From contig NZ_CP029758.2 in assembly GCF_004006395.2 (NCBI RefSeq), positions 2,356,001-2,420,000 of the forward strand: DNA of 64,000 bases, given 5' to 3'. The position numbers and the translations under genes were made by a program. The notes below the pieces were generated by a model. The model was not told the DNA's origin. It was given only the letters and a program-made list of their open reading frames with translations, and did no database searches. The stretch is from Clostridium sp. AWRP (GTDB lineage Bacteria; Bacillota; Clostridia; Clostridiales; Clostridiaceae). Positions 62,963 through 64,000 of the stretch are shown here, piece by piece (within the stretch, counting starts at the first letter, position 1; each line of letters begins with the position of its first letter).

Positions 62963-63625
62963 CTATATATTTTGAGCAGAACCTACAAAAACATTATTCC
63001 ACTTTGTATATATATCAAATAAACTTACTACATCCTGCTCATTATACAATAATATTTTTTGTTTTTTCATTTCAGGCATTCTCTTTATATATTCATTGTC
63101 CTTTGATATTTTACTAAAGGTTTTCGCCAAATTTGAACCACTTATCACTTCATTTTCTCTATTTATTCCAAATTCTTTTTCCAATGCTTTTAGACCTATG
63201 GATTTATGCATTTCTTTTTCATATTCTTTTTGCAAATCTATACTTATAAAATAATCTTTTATATTAAATTCTATACCATATTTCTCAAAAAGATAGTTTA
63301 TTACTGTAAAATCATTATTGCCTGAAAAAGTCACTATATATTTTTTTCCCATTTCAATCATAGTTTCAAAGTAACTTCTTGCTAAATCAAGTATATCTCT
63401 TACATCTTTGCTGTTTTCTATCATATACTGAGTTACTTTTAAAATTTGATTTTTGTAATCATAAAAACAGCATCCAAATACTCCTATACATATTGGTTTC
63501 TTATATATATAATGCTCTAAATCAAAAAATATAGAATCTTTAAAAACACAGTTATTATTCTCTACTTTTAGTGAACTTTCTGTCATAGGCATTTCAACAC
63601 CAACATCATTAAGTCTTTCTATCAC
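62963..63625 (-). CDS. RNase H-like/DnaQ-like exonuclease, YprB family
   Basis: About 220 aa. The N-terminal strand has the metal-binding D-x-E of the RNase H_2/YprB family (SIFFDLEHYIYK), then VTFSGNNDFTVINYLFEKY and a C-terminal ILLYNEQDVVSLFDIY that supplies further acidic ligands. It is probably a 3'-5' exonuclease; the role is unknown. The most likely start is the GTG at 63623-63625, nine bases after GGAGAAG; a TTG at 63643 is also possible. It is 40 bp downstream of the HAD gene and likely co-transcribed with it. Confidence 0.7.
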   Translation of the reverse strand: MIERLNDVGVEMPMTESSLKVENNNCVFKDSIFFDLEHYIYKKPICIGVFGCCFYDYKNQILKVTQYMIENSKDVRDILDLARSYFETMIEMGKKYIVTFSGNNDFTVINYLFEKYGIEFNIKDYFISIDLQKEYEKEMHKSIGLKALEKEFGINRENEVISGSNLAKTFSKISKDNEYIKRMPEMKKQKILLYNEQDVVSLFDIYTKWNNVFVGSAQNI

Positions 63626-63665
63626 TTTATCACTCTTCTCCAATTCATTTTAAAACATAGACAAT

Positions 63666-64000
63666 TTATATATCATTTATGCACTTTGTTTCTAGTTTAT
63701 ATATCATATCTTTTCTTTCCACTATTACTTTTGCCTTTTCGCTTAAAACACTATTATCTTTTATTTTTTTCAAAAGTTCCCGGGTTGGATTTACACAGAC
63801 AGGGTTTCCAACCATATTAAGCATTGCAAAATCTCCTGAAGTATCCCCATATGCATAACTTTTTGCTAAATCTATACCATATTTTTCAACTAATAATTCT
63901 ATGGCTTTTTTCTTGCTAACACTATCCCACATAGGAACAACTTCTCCCGTATAAATATCACTACTATCTATAATATACACAGCTCCTACATAATCGTCAA
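63666..64000 (-). CDS. HAD-family phosphatase, truncated by window edge
   Basis: Only the C-terminal part is present; the frame is open to the last base (reading DDYVGAVYIID into the visible part). The motif IV block YAYGDTSGDFAMLNMVGNPVCVNP and a preceding motif III lysine (SVSKKKAIE) mark a SerB-like HAD subfamily IB hydrolase. The substrate is unknown. Confidence 0.8.
   Translation of the reverse strand, partial: DDYVGAVYIIDSSDIYTGEVVPMWDSVSKKKAIELLVEKYGIDLAKSYAYGDTSGDFAMLNMVGNPVCVNPTRELLKKIKDNSVLSEKAKVIVERKDMIYKLETKCINDI

Noticed and set aside
1..64000. CRISPR array, tRNA or rRNA genes
   Set aside because: No regularly spaced direct repeats and no tRNA cloverleaf or rRNA-like GC-rich block were seen on reading through the window.

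Overview
The window is AT-rich DNA packed with Firmicutes-type genes: an IspH-ribosomal S1 fusion, strong AGGAGG-type ribosome binding sites with several TTG and GTG starts, a YedF selenium-metabolism protein, and an Acetobacterium-like electron-confurcating lactate dehydrogenase operon. Together these point to an anaerobic Clostridium (sensu stricto). The species cannot be fixed from the sequence alone. No rRNA, tRNA, CRISPR array, prophage or intact transposase gene was seen.

Layout. 1-12.7 kb is ordinary chromosome: a 5'-truncated aminotransferase, a GNAT protein, speD, ispH-S1, cmk, an HI0933-type flavoprotein, an RpiR regulator, rluB, a family 2 glycosyltransferase, yedF, a nitrilase-family amidase and tcdA. 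mobA follows at 12.8-13.4 kb. 13.6-35.8 kb is a large histidine-utilisation region: hutG, a chemoreceptor, fchA, hutI, a LarA-like/aconitase X/NCS1-permease module, hutU copy 1, an APC permease, hutH, a hutI 3' remnant, hutU copy 2, a BTAD-AAA-TPR regulator and ftcD. 36.0-40.5 kb is the argCJBD operon with tandem ARG-box-like sites. 40.7-48.0 kb holds two SNF2 helicases, a SWIM zinc-finger protein and a YwbE protein. 48.2-55.3 kb is a type I restriction-modification locus in the order half-S, R, S, M. 55.5-62.9 kb is a lactate-oxidation operon (lctP, larA, etfB, etfA, FAD-dependent LDH) with its GntR/FadR regulator. The right edge has a YprB-like nuclease and a truncated HAD phosphatase.

How it works together. 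Histidine enters probably through the APC permease and goes via HutH, HutU and HutI to formiminoglutamate. Two exits are encoded: HutG (glutamate plus formamide), and FtcD plus FchA, which pass the one-carbon unit to tetrahydrofolate. The lactate operon would take up D/L-lactate, racemise it with nickel-dependent LarA and oxidise it with the EtfAB-LDH complex. Its promoter carries candidate LldR, Rex and CcpA sites.

The most unusual items are: the LarA-like/aconitase X/NCS1 module sitting between hutU and hutI; the near-identical pair of hutU genes with a hutI tail left beside the second copy, a trace of duplication and deletion; a family of structured intergenic repeats that abut stop codons; a 319-bp foldback between hsdR and hsdS; and an extra half-size specificity protein at the head of the restriction operon.
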